From Gottfriedia acidiceleris (GTDB taxonomy: Bacteria; Bacillota; Bacilli; Bacillales; Bacillaceae_G): a stretch of 64,000 nucleotides of DNA. The stretch is from contig NZ_SCFN01000001.1 of assembly GCF_004138285.1 (NCBI RefSeq), positions 62,001 through 126,000 on the forward strand, read 5' to 3'. Shown one piece after another: positions 26,089 to 34,853 of the stretch. Position 1 is the stretch's first letter. Every line of letters starts with the position of its first letter. The notes beneath the pieces were generated by a model. The model saw nothing but the letters and a program-made list of their open reading frames with translations. It searched no databases and had not been told where the DNA came from. The translations under genes were made by a program, and so were the position numbers.

Positions 26089-27267
26089 TTGAGTAAAAAA
26101 GCAAAAGTAATTGGCGTAAATATGGTACCGTTCACAAAACCTGGTATGAATGAACCTTATGAAATAATGGCTTCAAAAGCTGTAATCGGGGCATTGGAAG
26201 ATGCGGGAATTGATTTTTCTGACATTCAACAGGCTTATGCAGGTTATGTTTATGGTGATAGTACTTGTGGTCAGAGAGCTTTATATAATGTTGGGATGAT
26301 AGGTATTCCAGTAATTAATGTCAATAACAACTGTGCTTCTGGTTCAACTGCTCTTTACATGGCAAGACAAGCTGTTGAGTCAGGAGCAGTCGAGTGTGCA
26401 TTAGCTTTTGGATTTGAAGAAATGAAACCTGGAGCTTTGAAATCTCACTGGAATGACCGAACTCCAGCACTTGGTTGGGTCGACAATCGATTGACAGAGC
26501 TATGGCCCGAGGCCCCAGAAGCACCTAGAGCGATCAGGTTATTTGGAGCAGCGTGTAATGAGTACATTGAAAAGTATAATGCCAATCCAGATATTTTTGC
26601 AAAGGTAGCAGTTAAAACAAGGAATCATGCGACTCAGAATCCCTATTCACTTTTCAACAAGCCACTAACAGTTGAAGAAGTGCTAAGTTCTCCGACACTA
26701 ATACCTAATATGACACGACTGATGGCATGTCCTCCTACCTGCGGAGCTGCTGCTGCTATAGTGTGTAGTGAATCATTTGCAAAAAAACATGGGATTACAA
26801 CTGCGGTGGAAATCGTTGGACAAGCTCTTACGACAGATACGAACGATACGAATGACAATCTCATCAACTTAGTTGGTGCAGATATGACCCGTCGCGCTGC
26901 CAATCAGGTTTATGAGGCAGCTGGTATTGGTCCGGACGAGATCGATGTGATCGAATTGCATGACTGTTTCACTCCAAGTGAAGTCATTACATATGAAGGG
27001 CTAGGACTTTGTGAATTAGGTGGCGCGGAGAAATTTATTAATGAGGGAAATAACACATATGGTGGAAAAGTAGTGGTCAATCCTTCTGGTGGGCTCATGT
27101 CAAAAGGTCACCCAATCGGAGCAACTGGACTTGCCCAATGTACCGAACTAGTGTGGCAGCTTCGTGGTCAAGCTCAAAAACGACAAGTTGAAAATGCTAG
27201 AGTTGCCCTACAACATAACTTAGGTCTTGGTGGTGCTTGTGTTGTCACAATGTATCGCTTGGGCTAA
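26089..27267 (+). CDS. SCP-X type thiolase (lipid-transfer-protein family thiolase)
   Basis: A 392-residue thiolase-fold enzyme. It has the acylated Cys in NVNNNCASGSTALYMARQA (about residues 75-93), HDCFTPSEVITYEGLGLC (about 290-307), GGLMSKGHPIGATGLAQ and a second Cys in GLGGACVVTMYRL. These are features of SCP-2/SCP-X thiolases that act on branched or sterol side-chain substrates rather than FadA-type enzymes. The start is TTG at 26089, with AAAGGAG nine bases upstream; an upstream in-frame TTG has no ribosome site. It heads an operon with an SDR and two MaoC proteins. Confidence 0.87.
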   Translation: MSKKAKVIGVNMVPFTKPGMNEPYEIMASKAVIGALEDAGIDFSDIQQAYAGYVYGDSTCGQRALYNVGMIGIPVINVNNNCASGSTALYMARQAVESGAVECALAFGFEEMKPGALKSHWNDRTPALGWVDNRLTELWPEAPEAPRAIRLFGAACNEYIEKYNANPDIFAKVAVKTRNHATQNPYSLFNKPLTVEEVLSSPTLIPNMTRLMACPPTCGAAAAIVCSESFAKKHGITTAVEIVGQALTTDTNDTNDNLINLVGADMTRRAANQVYEAAGIGPDEIDVIELHDCFTPSEVITYEGLGLCELGGAEKFINEGNNTYGGKVVVNPSGGLMSKGHPIGATGLAQCTELVWQLRGQAQKRQVENARVALQHNLGLGGACVVTMYRLG

Positions 27268-27333
27268 TAGATGATCTTGTTTAGTAAGCTATTTATTTTA
27301 TATAAATATAAATTTATAGAGAGGAAGATTTGA

Positions 27334-28149
27334 ATGGTTAAATTATTAGAAAATCAAGTTGCAATCGTTACTGGTTCAGGAGCCGGAATTGGGAAGGCAA
27401 CTGCCTTATTGTTTGCGGAACATGGAGCTCGTGTTATGGTTGCAGACCTTGATGAAAAGCTAGCAGCTGAAACGGTTGCTGAAATCAAAAAATTAGGAAG
27501 CGATGCTGCTTCGATTTGTGGAAATCTTTTAGATCCAGAATTTCCAAAGCAAATTGTGGAGGCTACTATAGCGACATTTGGTAAACTTGACATCCTAGTA
27601 AATAACGCTGGTTATTGCCTAGACGGTTTACTTCATAAAATGACTGACGAACAGTTTTTAGAAATTGTGAACATTCATTTAGTTGCTCCATTTCGCCTTA
27701 TTCGTGCTGCATCCCCTTATATGCGAGACGTAGCGAAGCAGGAGATTGAGCAGGGAATCGTCCATCACAGAAAAATTATTAACGTTTCTTCCGGTTCAGG
27801 AACAAGAGGAAATATGGGACAAGCCAACTATTCTTCTGCCAAAGCAGGTGTCATTGGACTTTCGAAGGTTGTTGCACAGGAGTGGGGCCAATTTAATATT
27901 AACAGCAACGCAGTAGCATTCGGTTTCATTGATACGCGTCTGACACGTCCAAAAGAGGAAGGAACTGTCATTAATGGTGAGGTCGTAGGAATTCCTGACA
28001 AGGTGCGTAATTTGTTGATTAACAAAATTCCACAAAAACGAATTGGCACTGCAGAAGAGGCTGCTGCAAGTATTCTATTCCTAGCATCACCACTATCTAA
28101 TTATGTTAATGGTCAAGTGCTTGGTGTAAATGGTGGTTCAATTACTTAA
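27334..28149 (+). CDS. Short-chain dehydrogenase/reductase, copy 1
   Basis: A 271-residue SDR. NAD(P)-binding TGSGAGIGKATALLFAEHG (residues 13-31) with ADLDE after beta-2, suggesting NAD preference; NNAGY near residue 90; catalytic Ser region INVSSGSGTRG and YSSAKAGVIGLSK with Tyr and Lys near 168-172. It would oxidise a 3-hydroxyacyl-CoA or similar alcohol. Compared with 39495-40310 I count 24 differences in 271 residues, and the ribosome-site flank is also conserved, so the two are a recent duplication. Confidence 0.9.
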   Translation: MVKLLENQVAIVTGSGAGIGKATALLFAEHGARVMVADLDEKLAAETVAEIKKLGSDAASICGNLLDPEFPKQIVEATIATFGKLDILVNNAGYCLDGLLHKMTDEQFLEIVNIHLVAPFRLIRAASPYMRDVAKQEIEQGIVHHRKIINVSSGSGTRGNMGQANYSSAKAGVIGLSKVVAQEWGQFNINSNAVAFGFIDTRLTRPKEEGTVINGEVVGIPDKVRNLLINKIPQKRIGTAEEAAASILFLASPLSNYVNGQVLGVNGGSIT

Positions 28150-28212
28150 TTTTCTACAAGTAAAATTAAGTGATTTTAAAAAGTTATTCATTATTAAAAG
28201 AGGTGAATGAAA

Positions 28213-28665
28213 TTGTCTAAAGTAGAAGAATTAGTTGGGCTAAAATTTGAACCATATACATTGGCGGTAGAACAAGGAAAAATACGTGAATTAGCACGTG
28301 CTATTGGGGATGATAACCCTATTTACTATGATTTAGAAGTAGCAAAAAAAGAAGGGTATGAAGGAATTCCGATTCCACCTACATTTTTTCAAGTAATTGA
28401 TTTGTGGGGCGGGTTAGGCTCAACAGAAAAAATGGAGAAGATGAAATTAAACCTCGTTCGTGTGTTACATGGAAAGCAGGAATATGAATATCTTGGGGAT
28501 ATTGTAGCTGGAGATGTGCTTTCAGTTACGAGTGAAGTTGTAGATGTAGAAACAAAAACAGGCAGAACTGGAGTAATGGAGTTCATCACTTCGGAAAATC
28601 AATATAGAAACCAAAGAGGCGAGCTGGTAGCCAAAGCAAGAAGCACAATCGTGCATCGTTTATAA
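28213..28665 (+). CDS. MaoC-like (FAS1-type dehydratase N-terminal) hot-dog protein
   Basis: A 150-residue single hot-dog domain of the MaoC dehydratase N-terminal type: FEPYTLAVEQGKIRELARAI, GDDNPIYYDLEVAKKEGYEG, IPIPPTFFQV and LHGKQEYEYLGDIVAGDVLS. Such proteins pair with a second MaoC domain to hydrate 2-enoyl-CoAs; the partner is the next gene. TTG at 28213 has AGAGGTG seven bases upstream and is preferred over the ATG six bases earlier, which almost touches that site. Confidence 0.85.
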   Translation: MSKVEELVGLKFEPYTLAVEQGKIRELARAIGDDNPIYYDLEVAKKEGYEGIPIPPTFFQVIDLWGGLGSTEKMEKMKLNLVRVLHGKQEYEYLGDIVAGDVLSVTSEVVDVETKTGRTGVMEFITSENQYRNQRGELVAKARSTIVHRL

Positions 28666-28695
28666 GATCGCCATTACAGAAAGGAGAAATGAAGG

Positions 28696-29103
28696 ATGTT
28701 TTATGAAGATATTCAAGAAGGGTATGAATTCCCGGTATTGATCAAGGAGCCTGTCACTCGCGTTCAACTTGTACGATTTGCAGGTGCTTCTGGAGATTTC
28801 CATCCACTTCATTTAGTTGAGGAAGTCGCAGAGAAAGCCGGCATGAAGATTATTGCGCACGGTATGTTAGTTATGGGGATGCTATCGCAAGGAGTTACCT
28901 CATGGGTTTCTAGAAAAAACATAAAAAAATTATCAGTCCGTTTTAGCAAAATGACGTTTCCAGGAGAAACAATTCATATAGTAGGGAAAGTGCTGGAGAA
29001 AAAGGATGATAATACTGTACTAGCTGAAGTGCTTGCAACGAATGAGGAGGGGGAAGTGAAAGTGGCAGGAACTTTTGAAGCTACTTTACCTTCCAAGTAT
29101 TAA
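28696..29103 (+). CDS. MaoC-like enoyl-CoA hydratase (catalytic hot-dog protein)
   Basis: A 135-residue MaoC domain with the hydratase-2 motif FAGASGDFHPLHLVEEVAEKAG (Asp and His near residues 33-38, split here), then IAHGMLVMGMLSQGVTSWV. It is likely the catalytic half of a heteromeric (R)-type enoyl-CoA hydratase with the preceding protein, as in ChsH1/ChsH2-like systems and N/C MaoC pairs of actinobacteria. AAGGAG ribosome site. It is the last gene of the SCP-X thiolase operon. Confidence 0.86.
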   Translation: MFYEDIQEGYEFPVLIKEPVTRVQLVRFAGASGDFHPLHLVEEVAEKAGMKIIAHGMLVMGMLSQGVTSWVSRKNIKKLSVRFSKMTFPGETIHIVGKVLEKKDDNTVLAEVLATNEEGEVKVAGTFEATLPSKY

Positions 29104-29180
29104 AATTGTCACTTCACTATCATTTTATTGCTTGCTCGAAATTTTTATTTAAAGTTACTACTTTATTAGTTATTTAATCT

Positions 29181-29292
29181 AACTCCTTCTTCAGCTTACT
29201 CACCAGACTGTTGAAGGAGCAGAAGCAGTCAAGTAGATTTCTAGACTGTCCCTGTTCCTTCAAAAATTGGAAAAATAGTTGGAGAAGGAGTT
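29181..29292 (+). repeat. 112-base nested hairpin element, possible operon terminator
   Basis: An outer 16-bp arm pair with two G-T pairs (AACTCCTTCTTCAGCT at 29181-29196; its partner at 29277-29292) encloses an inner stem TTGAAGGAGCAG (29211-29222) with CTGTTCCTTCAA (29252-29263) and CAGTC/GACTG inside that. It fills the 340-base gap between the MaoC operon and the amine oxidase gene, where no gene is seen. Confidence 0.55.
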
Positions 29293-29445
29293 GTTTATTT
29301 AAATTGAATTATTTCAGGCTGAAAAATTCAATCTCTAGAAGCTAATTACATTGATTTTGTAAAAAATTAAAACTAGTTTGTGAAGAAAGAAAAAGATTTA
29401 AAATATTAAATCCAATACATTTCTTACACAGAGAGGATAATGAGC

Positions 29446-30786
29446 ATGGTGAAAATCATAAACAATCCTAATGGAAGCTATGATGTAATTATTGTCGGTG
29501 CAGGTTTTGCAGGTATCACAGCTTCACGTGAATTAAGTTATCGCGGCTTTAAAACGTTGATACTAGAAGGAAGAGATCGTATTGGCGGTCGGACTTGGAC
29601 AGATACTCGTCTAGGGGTAGATCTTGAATTAGGCGGAACATGGGTTCACTGGGGACAGCCTCATGTATGGACAGAGATTACACGTTATGGATTAAAGCTT
29701 ACACCGTCTCCAGATAAAGAGGCTGCCTATTGGTTTGAAGAAGGAAAGTTGACTAAAGGAACTAGAGAAGAATTTTTTGCCATTCTAGGACCAGCTCTTG
29801 CTAAATTTTTAGAGGAAAGTGAGTTACACATCCCTTTTCCTTACGACCCACTAAATTCTCCTACTATTGAAGAAATTGATAAAAAATCGGCGATGGATCG
29901 ATTAAATGAACTAAATTTAGATCCAATTTCAAACGACCTTTTAAAGGTTTTCTTAGAAACAGCATATCAAGGCTCACCTGAATTAGGCGGTTATGCAACA
30001 CTTCTTCATTGGCATTCTCTCGCTTTTCATGATATTAAACTAATGCTTGAAATACTTGGGAAATACAAATTGAAACATGGTACTAAGTCCCTTATCGAAG
30101 CAATAGCTAAAGATTCTAATGCTGACCTTCAAATTTCTACAATTGTTTCTCTTGTTGAAAAAGTGGATGACTTGTATATGGTGAAAACTAAAGATGGGGG
30201 ACAATTCACTGCAAAAGCAGTTATAATTACAGCCCCACAAAATGTATTGAAAAATATTAAATTTAAACCTGCTCTATCAGAACTTAAGCATATGGCATCA
30301 ATTGAAGGACAAACTAGTCGAGGAGTTAAATATTTTGCAAGATTACGTGGCAAGTATGAGAAATTTGCTTGCTATGCTCCTTCAGGCAGTATTTTAAGTA
30401 GTTGCTACAATGAATATGAAGTTGATGGTGACACTATTGTTGTCGGATTTGGTCCTGACGCTACTAAAATCGATGTTAATGACTTGCCAGCCATTCAAAG
30501 AGAAATTCGCAAATGGCACCCAAAAGCTGAAGTCGTAGCATGTACAGGTCATAACTGGACAGCAGACGAATTATCTGGTCAAACCTGGAATATGCAAAAA
30601 AAGAATCAACTAGTTCGTTATCTCGATGAATTCCAACGTCAAGAACAAGGTGTGTTCCTATCAGGCTGTGACTATGCAAGTGGATGGCCAGGTATGATCG
30701 ATGGAGCTATTGAAAGCGCACTAGTTGTAAGTAAAAAAGTTGAGAGATACTTAAATGTAGAAGCTGCTACCTTACAAAGTAAATGA
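29446..30786 (+). CDS. Flavin monoamine oxidase family protein
   Basis: A 446-residue FAD amine oxidase. It has the dinucleotide-binding motif VIIVGAGFAGITASREL (about residues 15-31), GRDRIGGRTWTD, LELGGTWVHWGQPH (about 70-83) and a C-terminal GCDYASGWPGMIDGAIESA. It would oxidise a primary amine to an aldehyde, which the island's aldehyde dehydrogenase could take further. ATG at 29446 is preferred because GAGAGGA lies eight bases upstream; another ATG is two codons earlier. Ends at a terminator. Confidence 0.88.
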   Translation: MVKIINNPNGSYDVIIVGAGFAGITASRELSYRGFKTLILEGRDRIGGRTWTDTRLGVDLELGGTWVHWGQPHVWTEITRYGLKLTPSPDKEAAYWFEEGKLTKGTREEFFAILGPALAKFLEESELHIPFPYDPLNSPTIEEIDKKSAMDRLNELNLDPISNDLLKVFLETAYQGSPELGGYATLLHWHSLAFHDIKLMLEILGKYKLKHGTKSLIEAIAKDSNADLQISTIVSLVEKVDDLYMVKTKDGGQFTAKAVIITAPQNVLKNIKFKPALSELKHMASIEGQTSRGVKYFARLRGKYEKFACYAPSGSILSSCYNEYEVDGDTIVVGFGPDATKIDVNDLPAIQREIRKWHPKAEVVACTGHNWTADELSGQTWNMQKKNQLVRYLDEFQRQEQGVFLSGCDYASGWPGMIDGAIESALVVSKKVERYLNVEAATLQSK

Positions 30787-30811
30787 AATAATAGTTAGAA
30801 ACTAACACAAT

Positions 30812-30846
30812 AAAATAGAAGTGTTTAAACAAACACCTCTATTTTT
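30812..30846 (+). terminator. Terminator after the amine oxidase
   Basis: AAAATAGAAGTGTTT (30812-30826) pairs with AAACACCTCTATTTT (30831-30845) with one mismatch and a T tail. Confidence 0.75.
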
Positions 30847-30920
30847 ATGGAATTGTTCAACAAGGAGAGAATGACTCAAATTAACTTAAAACTTATGCTT
30901 GATTCTAAGAGGTGATTTGA

Positions 30921-31856
30921 ATGACATTAGCTTATTTATTTCTTTTATTTGTACAATTTTTATATGCAATTCCGTTGGTAATAAGTCAGGTTGCACTTGA
31001 ACAAATTCCAATATTTTTATTTTTAGAAATAAGCTTTATCGCCGCTTTTGTTTTCTTACTTCCACTTGCTTTGATGAAGGAAAAAGTAAATTGGACAAAT
31101 CTAGGTAAAAAAAATATCGGAAAATTGTTATTACAGGGGCTATTATTTAATGTTGTTTTTAATATCTTTTTGTTATTAGGAATAAGTCATACAAGTGCAA
31201 CGGATACAGGAATCATTACAGGTACATCACCTGCACTTATACTAATCCTTTCATATTTTTTACTTCGTGAACGTATAAAGTTGCTTTCCATCCTTGCTAT
31301 TTTTTTAGCAATAACAGGTGTTGTTCTCCAATCTTTTATAAGTTTAGGAGAAAGTCCAAAGACTTCTTTACTAGGGGATTTCTTTGTCATTTTAGCCATA
31401 CTTACTCAATCCTTTTTTGTTATTTTTTCAAAAAAATTTGCAGCAGATGTACCGCCAATTACAACTGCTACTTTTATAATGCTTGTAGGAGTAATATTTT
31501 TTATCCCTTTAAGTATCATGGATGCACATAATTTTAAATGGGATTCAGTTTTAGCATCTAACTGGTGGATTGATATCATATATGGAATACCAGGAACTGC
31601 ACTCCCTCTAATCCTTTATTTCTATGCTATTAGAAGAGTACCCGCAAGTACGGTTGGTATTTTTTCAGCGCTTCTTCCAATTTTAACGACGGTAACTGCC
31701 GTTCTAGCACTAGGAGAACCCATAACAATAGCTCTGTTTGTTTCTCTTTGCTGTGTTGTGCTATCCATTGTTCTAGCTGTATTAGTAGGGAGGAATAATA
31801 AATCTGATGTTTCTTTAAATCGAACTAATAATGATCTAAATGAAGTTAAATATTAA
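30921..31856 (+). CDS. EamA (DMT) family transporter
   Basis: A 311-residue membrane protein with about ten hydrophobic segments in two EamA repeats (about residues 2-135 and 150-285), with GTSPALILILSYFLLRERIK ending the first and TVTAVLALGEPITIALFVSL in the second. EamA proteins are mostly exporters or exchangers of amino acids, amines and related small molecules. It follows the amine oxidase gene, so it may move that enzyme's substrate or product; this is inference. AGAGGTG ribosome site. Confidence 0.85.
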   Translation: MTLAYLFLLFVQFLYAIPLVISQVALEQIPIFLFLEISFIAAFVFLLPLALMKEKVNWTNLGKKNIGKLLLQGLLFNVVFNIFLLLGISHTSATDTGIITGTSPALILILSYFLLRERIKLLSILAIFLAITGVVLQSFISLGESPKTSLLGDFFVILAILTQSFFVIFSKKFAADVPPITTATFIMLVGVIFFIPLSIMDAHNFKWDSVLASNWWIDIIYGIPGTALPLILYFYAIRRVPASTVGIFSALLPILTTVTAVLALGEPITIALFVSLCCVVLSIVLAVLVGRNNKSDVSLNRTNNDLNEVKY

Positions 31857-32037
31857 GTTCCCAAATGCATAATTAAAAGTAATAGCAAGAGATAATTTTT
31901 TATTTTTGAGGGTTGTATGTTTTAAGCTGTTTTCACATTCGCTAATTCTAAATTCTGATCGGTACTCAATTTAATACTTAAGTTACTTTTTCTCTTTTTA
32001 TATTTTTAATAATGATTTTGTAAAGTGTGGTGTCAAT

Positions 32038-32352
32038 ATGAACATAGAGGATTATGTTAAAGAAAAACATCCAAACGTATTTGAAGAGCATAATCGATTT
32101 ATACGAAGTTTTGTACCTTCAATTGGGTCTGAATTAGTTTCTTTAGTAGATAGTTTTGGAGGGCTTTCAGGGCAGCCTTTGGAGGTAATTGGGTATAGTG
32201 CTTTAGGATGTGGTATGGATGTATTCATAGAGTTGAAAAATGTTGCAACCGGGGAGCGCTGTATGTGCCCAGTTAAAAAGTGGCATAATAAGGTCAAATT
32301 GATTAAGGGAGATTATATAGGTATAAGTTGCCTGAAATTCAATGACGAATAA
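32038..32352 (+). CDS. Hypothetical protein, 104 residues
   Basis: I do not recognise this protein. It is soluble, has no signal peptide, and starts MNIEDYVKEKHPNVFEEHNR. The C-terminal half looks like a small beta-rich fold with GYSALGCGMDVFIELKN and GERCMCPVKKWHNKVKL, containing three Cys. The ribosome site is poor (GTGTGG). It stands alone between the EamA gene and a terminator, in the middle of the island. Codon use resembles the surroundings. Confidence 0.55.
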   Translation: MNIEDYVKEKHPNVFEEHNRFIRSFVPSIGSELVSLVDSFGGLSGQPLEVIGYSALGCGMDVFIELKNVATGERCMCPVKKWHNKVKLIKGDYIGISCLKFNDE

Positions 32353-32387
32353 TTGTTTTAAAGTTATTCAAAGATAAAAAATATACA

Positions 32388-32430
32388 AAAAGAAGCAACT
32401 TCAAATGGAATGATTGAGTTGCTTTTTTTT
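32388..32430 (+). terminator. Terminator after the 104-residue hypothetical
   Basis: AAGCAACT (near 32393-32400) pairs with AGTTGCTT (32417-32424), followed by seven T. Confidence 0.75.
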
Positions 32431-32448
32431 GTTGAATGAGGTATTAAA

Positions 32449-32545
32449 TGTACTTTAAATTTACTTAACGTACGTTATAAATTCTAAACTTTATTATTGG
32501 TATTTAGGGATTTATGATAAATTTAAATATTCAATTTATTAAATG
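32449..32545 (+). promoter_or_regulatory. Island promoter cassette D (upstream of hydroxyacyl-CoA dehydrogenase)
   Basis: Core CTTAACGTACGTTATAAA (32464-32481) with two changes from the consensus, followed by AAACTTTA. The downstream element is weak. It lies about 210 bases before the dehydrogenase start; the leader shows no other gene. Confidence 0.5.
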
Positions 32546-32690
32546 AACTAGAGTAATAGTTTTGAAGGATACAAAAGGTATAGGTATCAGTTCTACTCTA
32601 AGATTTAATCTGAAATGTAAAAATGCGAATATATCATTAAAAGAAAAGGAGACTAAATGCAAGGAGAATGGAAAAGAAAGGAGCGTAAAT

Positions 32691-33539
32691 ATGGAGAAAA
32701 TGGCAGTAATAGGGTCTGGGGTTATGGGGAGAGGTATATCATTTGCATCTGCACTTGGGGGCTTTCGAGTAAGCTTAAATGATGTCAGCCAAGAAAATTT
32801 GAATAAAGCCAAATTATATATTGAGACTGAAATGACGAAGAGTGTAGAAAAAGGTTTTCTGAGTAGAGAACAGGTCTCTAGAGCACTACAAAGTATTGAT
32901 TATACTACAGATTTGGAATCTGCTGTCGGGGATGCTGATGTTGTAATTGAAGCTGTCTTTGAATTGATGGAGTTGAAAGTAGATATCTTTAAAAAATTAG
33001 ACAAAATTTGTCCAAAGCATACGATTTTTGCAACGAATACTTCAACTATGAGCCCGACTGAAATTGCGGCACAAACGTCAAGACCAGAAAACTGCATTGC
33101 TATGCATTTTTTTAATCCCGTTCATAAAATGAAGCTGATTGAAATTATTAGAGGGCTGGAGACATCCGATGAGACGATGGAAAAAGCAAAACTAATAGGA
33201 GCAAAATTAGATAAGGAAGCAGTAGAAGTAAATGAATTCCCAGGATTTGTTACAAGTCGGATGAACTGCTTAATAGGAAATGAAGCTATGAATCTACTAA
33301 TGGAGGGGGTAGCCTCTGCCGTGGACATTGATCGTGCAATGAAGCTTGGACTTAATCATCCAATGGGTCCGTTAGAACTTGCTGACTTGGTTGGACTCGA
33401 TACCAGACTTCGAAATATGGAATACCTTTACAAAAATTTAGGAGAAAAATACCGACCATGTCCATTGTTAATTAAATACGTGAAAGCGGGACGTTTAGGC
33501 CGAAAGACTGGACAGGGATTTTATAAATATAATAGTTAA
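32691..33539 (+). CDS. 3-hydroxyacyl-CoA (3-hydroxybutyryl-CoA) dehydrogenase
   Basis: A 282-residue NAD-dependent dehydrogenase. The Rossmann motif is VIGSGVMGRGISFASALGG (about residues 6-24), followed by NTSTMSPTEIA, catalytic His in MHFFNPVHKMKLIEII (about 136-151), NEFPGFVTSRMN and a C-terminal helical domain with GLNHPMGPLELADLVGLD. ATG at 32691 follows AAAGGAG by seven bases and gives the usual family length; the open frame extends further upstream without a ribosome site. It starts a unit with an acyl-CoA dehydrogenase and a thiolase. Confidence 0.93.
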   Translation: MEKMAVIGSGVMGRGISFASALGGFRVSLNDVSQENLNKAKLYIETEMTKSVEKGFLSREQVSRALQSIDYTTDLESAVGDADVVIEAVFELMELKVDIFKKLDKICPKHTIFATNTSTMSPTEIAAQTSRPENCIAMHFFNPVHKMKLIEIIRGLETSDETMEKAKLIGAKLDKEAVEVNEFPGFVTSRMNCLIGNEAMNLLMEGVASAVDIDRAMKLGLNHPMGPLELADLVGLDTRLRNMEYLYKNLGEKYRPCPLLIKYVKAGRLGRKTGQGFYKYNS

Positions 33540-33689
33540 CTTTTTTCATTCCCTGCTAGTTTACTCAGAGTGGCTTAGTGAAGATTTCACAGTTCATTTT
33601 AATAGCCTCTGAGGATAAGCTAGAAGGAACTGACAACCCTTTTTTGAAAAAAGCAGCCACAATTTCAGAGAAACTAAGGAGGGACGACA

Positions 33690-34838
33690 ATGGATTTTAC
33701 ATTACCTGAAGATATTCAACTTTTAAAGAAAGCAGTACATAATTTTGTTCAAGGTGAAGTTGAAAAGGTTGCAATGGAAATAGAGGAAAAAGATAAAATT
33801 CCTGGCCATATTTTAGCTTCATCAAAAGAAATGGGTTTATTCGGTTTAAGTATTCCTGAAGAGTATGGCGGCCTTGGTCTTAATATGGTAGGGAAATGTG
33901 CGATTTATGAAGAACTTGGGAAAACCCATAATGGCTATACAACTTTAATTGGTGCACATACAGGAATTGGATCGGTTGGAATTGTGGAGCTAGGAACACA
34001 TGAACAAAAAAAGAGATATTTACCAAATATGGCAAGTGGTGATTGGATTGGCGCCTTTGCTTTAACAGAACCAAGCGCGGGGTCCAATGCTGCTAATTTA
34101 AAAACAAAGGCCGAAAAAAAGGGAGACAAATATATTTTAAATGGTTCAAAGCACTATATTACCAATGCGGTTGAAGGTCATATTTTTACGGTTATGGCGG
34201 TTACTGATCCAAGTAAAGGGGCAAAAGGAATAACTTCGTTTATTGTGGAAAAAGATTTTCCTGGATTTTATGTCGGTTCTGTTGAGAAAAAAATGGGTCT
34301 ACGTGGCTCGCATTCAGCTGAACTTTTCTTCGAAAATTGTGAGGTTCCTGCAGAAAATGTCCTTGGTGAGGAAGGACAAGGGTATATTAATGCTTTGAAA
34401 ATCTTGGCGAACGGACGTGCAGGACTAGCGGCTCGAAACTTGGGGTCTTGTGAGAAACTACTCGAGTTAAGTATGGATTATGCAACTCAGAGGATCCAGT
34501 TTAATAAGTCCATCTTTGAACAACAAGCTATTCAGCATATGTTAGCAGATATGGCAATGGAAATAGAGCTTCTAAGGTCGATGACTTATCGAGTTGCGTG
34601 GATGACAGACCAAGGCATGCGTGTTGTAAAAGAGGCGGCTATGGCTAAGCTTTACGGGTCAGAAGTATATAATCGGGTGGCAGATTTGGCTGTCCAAATT
34701 CATGCGGGAATTGGTTATATGAAGGACTATCCAATTGAAAGATTCTATCGGGATGCACGTATTACAAAAATATATGAAGGAACAAGCCAAATACAGAAAA
34801 ACATCATTGCGGGTGAACTAAAGCGTGAGTATTTATAA
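33690..34838 (+). CDS. Acyl-CoA dehydrogenase 2
   Basis: A 382-residue flavoenzyme of short/medium-chain type. It has FALTEPSAGSNAANL (about residues 122-136), QRIQFNKSIFEQQAIQHMLA, QIHAGIGYMKDYPIERFYRD and YEGTSQIQKNII, with Glu as likely base. AGGAGGG ribosome site. It is 15 bases upstream of the thiolase gene, so oxidation, dehydrogenation and thiolysis are encoded together with the upstream hydroxyacyl-CoA dehydrogenase. The base composition here is somewhat richer in GC than that of the backbone genes. Confidence 0.93.
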   Translation: MDFTLPEDIQLLKKAVHNFVQGEVEKVAMEIEEKDKIPGHILASSKEMGLFGLSIPEEYGGLGLNMVGKCAIYEELGKTHNGYTTLIGAHTGIGSVGIVELGTHEQKKRYLPNMASGDWIGAFALTEPSAGSNAANLKTKAEKKGDKYILNGSKHYITNAVEGHIFTVMAVTDPSKGAKGITSFIVEKDFPGFYVGSVEKKMGLRGSHSAELFFENCEVPAENVLGEEGQGYINALKILANGRAGLAARNLGSCEKLLELSMDYATQRIQFNKSIFEQQAIQHMLADMAMEIELLRSMTYRVAWMTDQGMRVVKEAAMAKLYGSEVYNRVADLAVQIHAGIGYMKDYPIERFYRDARITKIYEGTSQIQKNIIAGELKREYL

Positions 34839-34853
34839 AGGAGGGGTGTAAGG

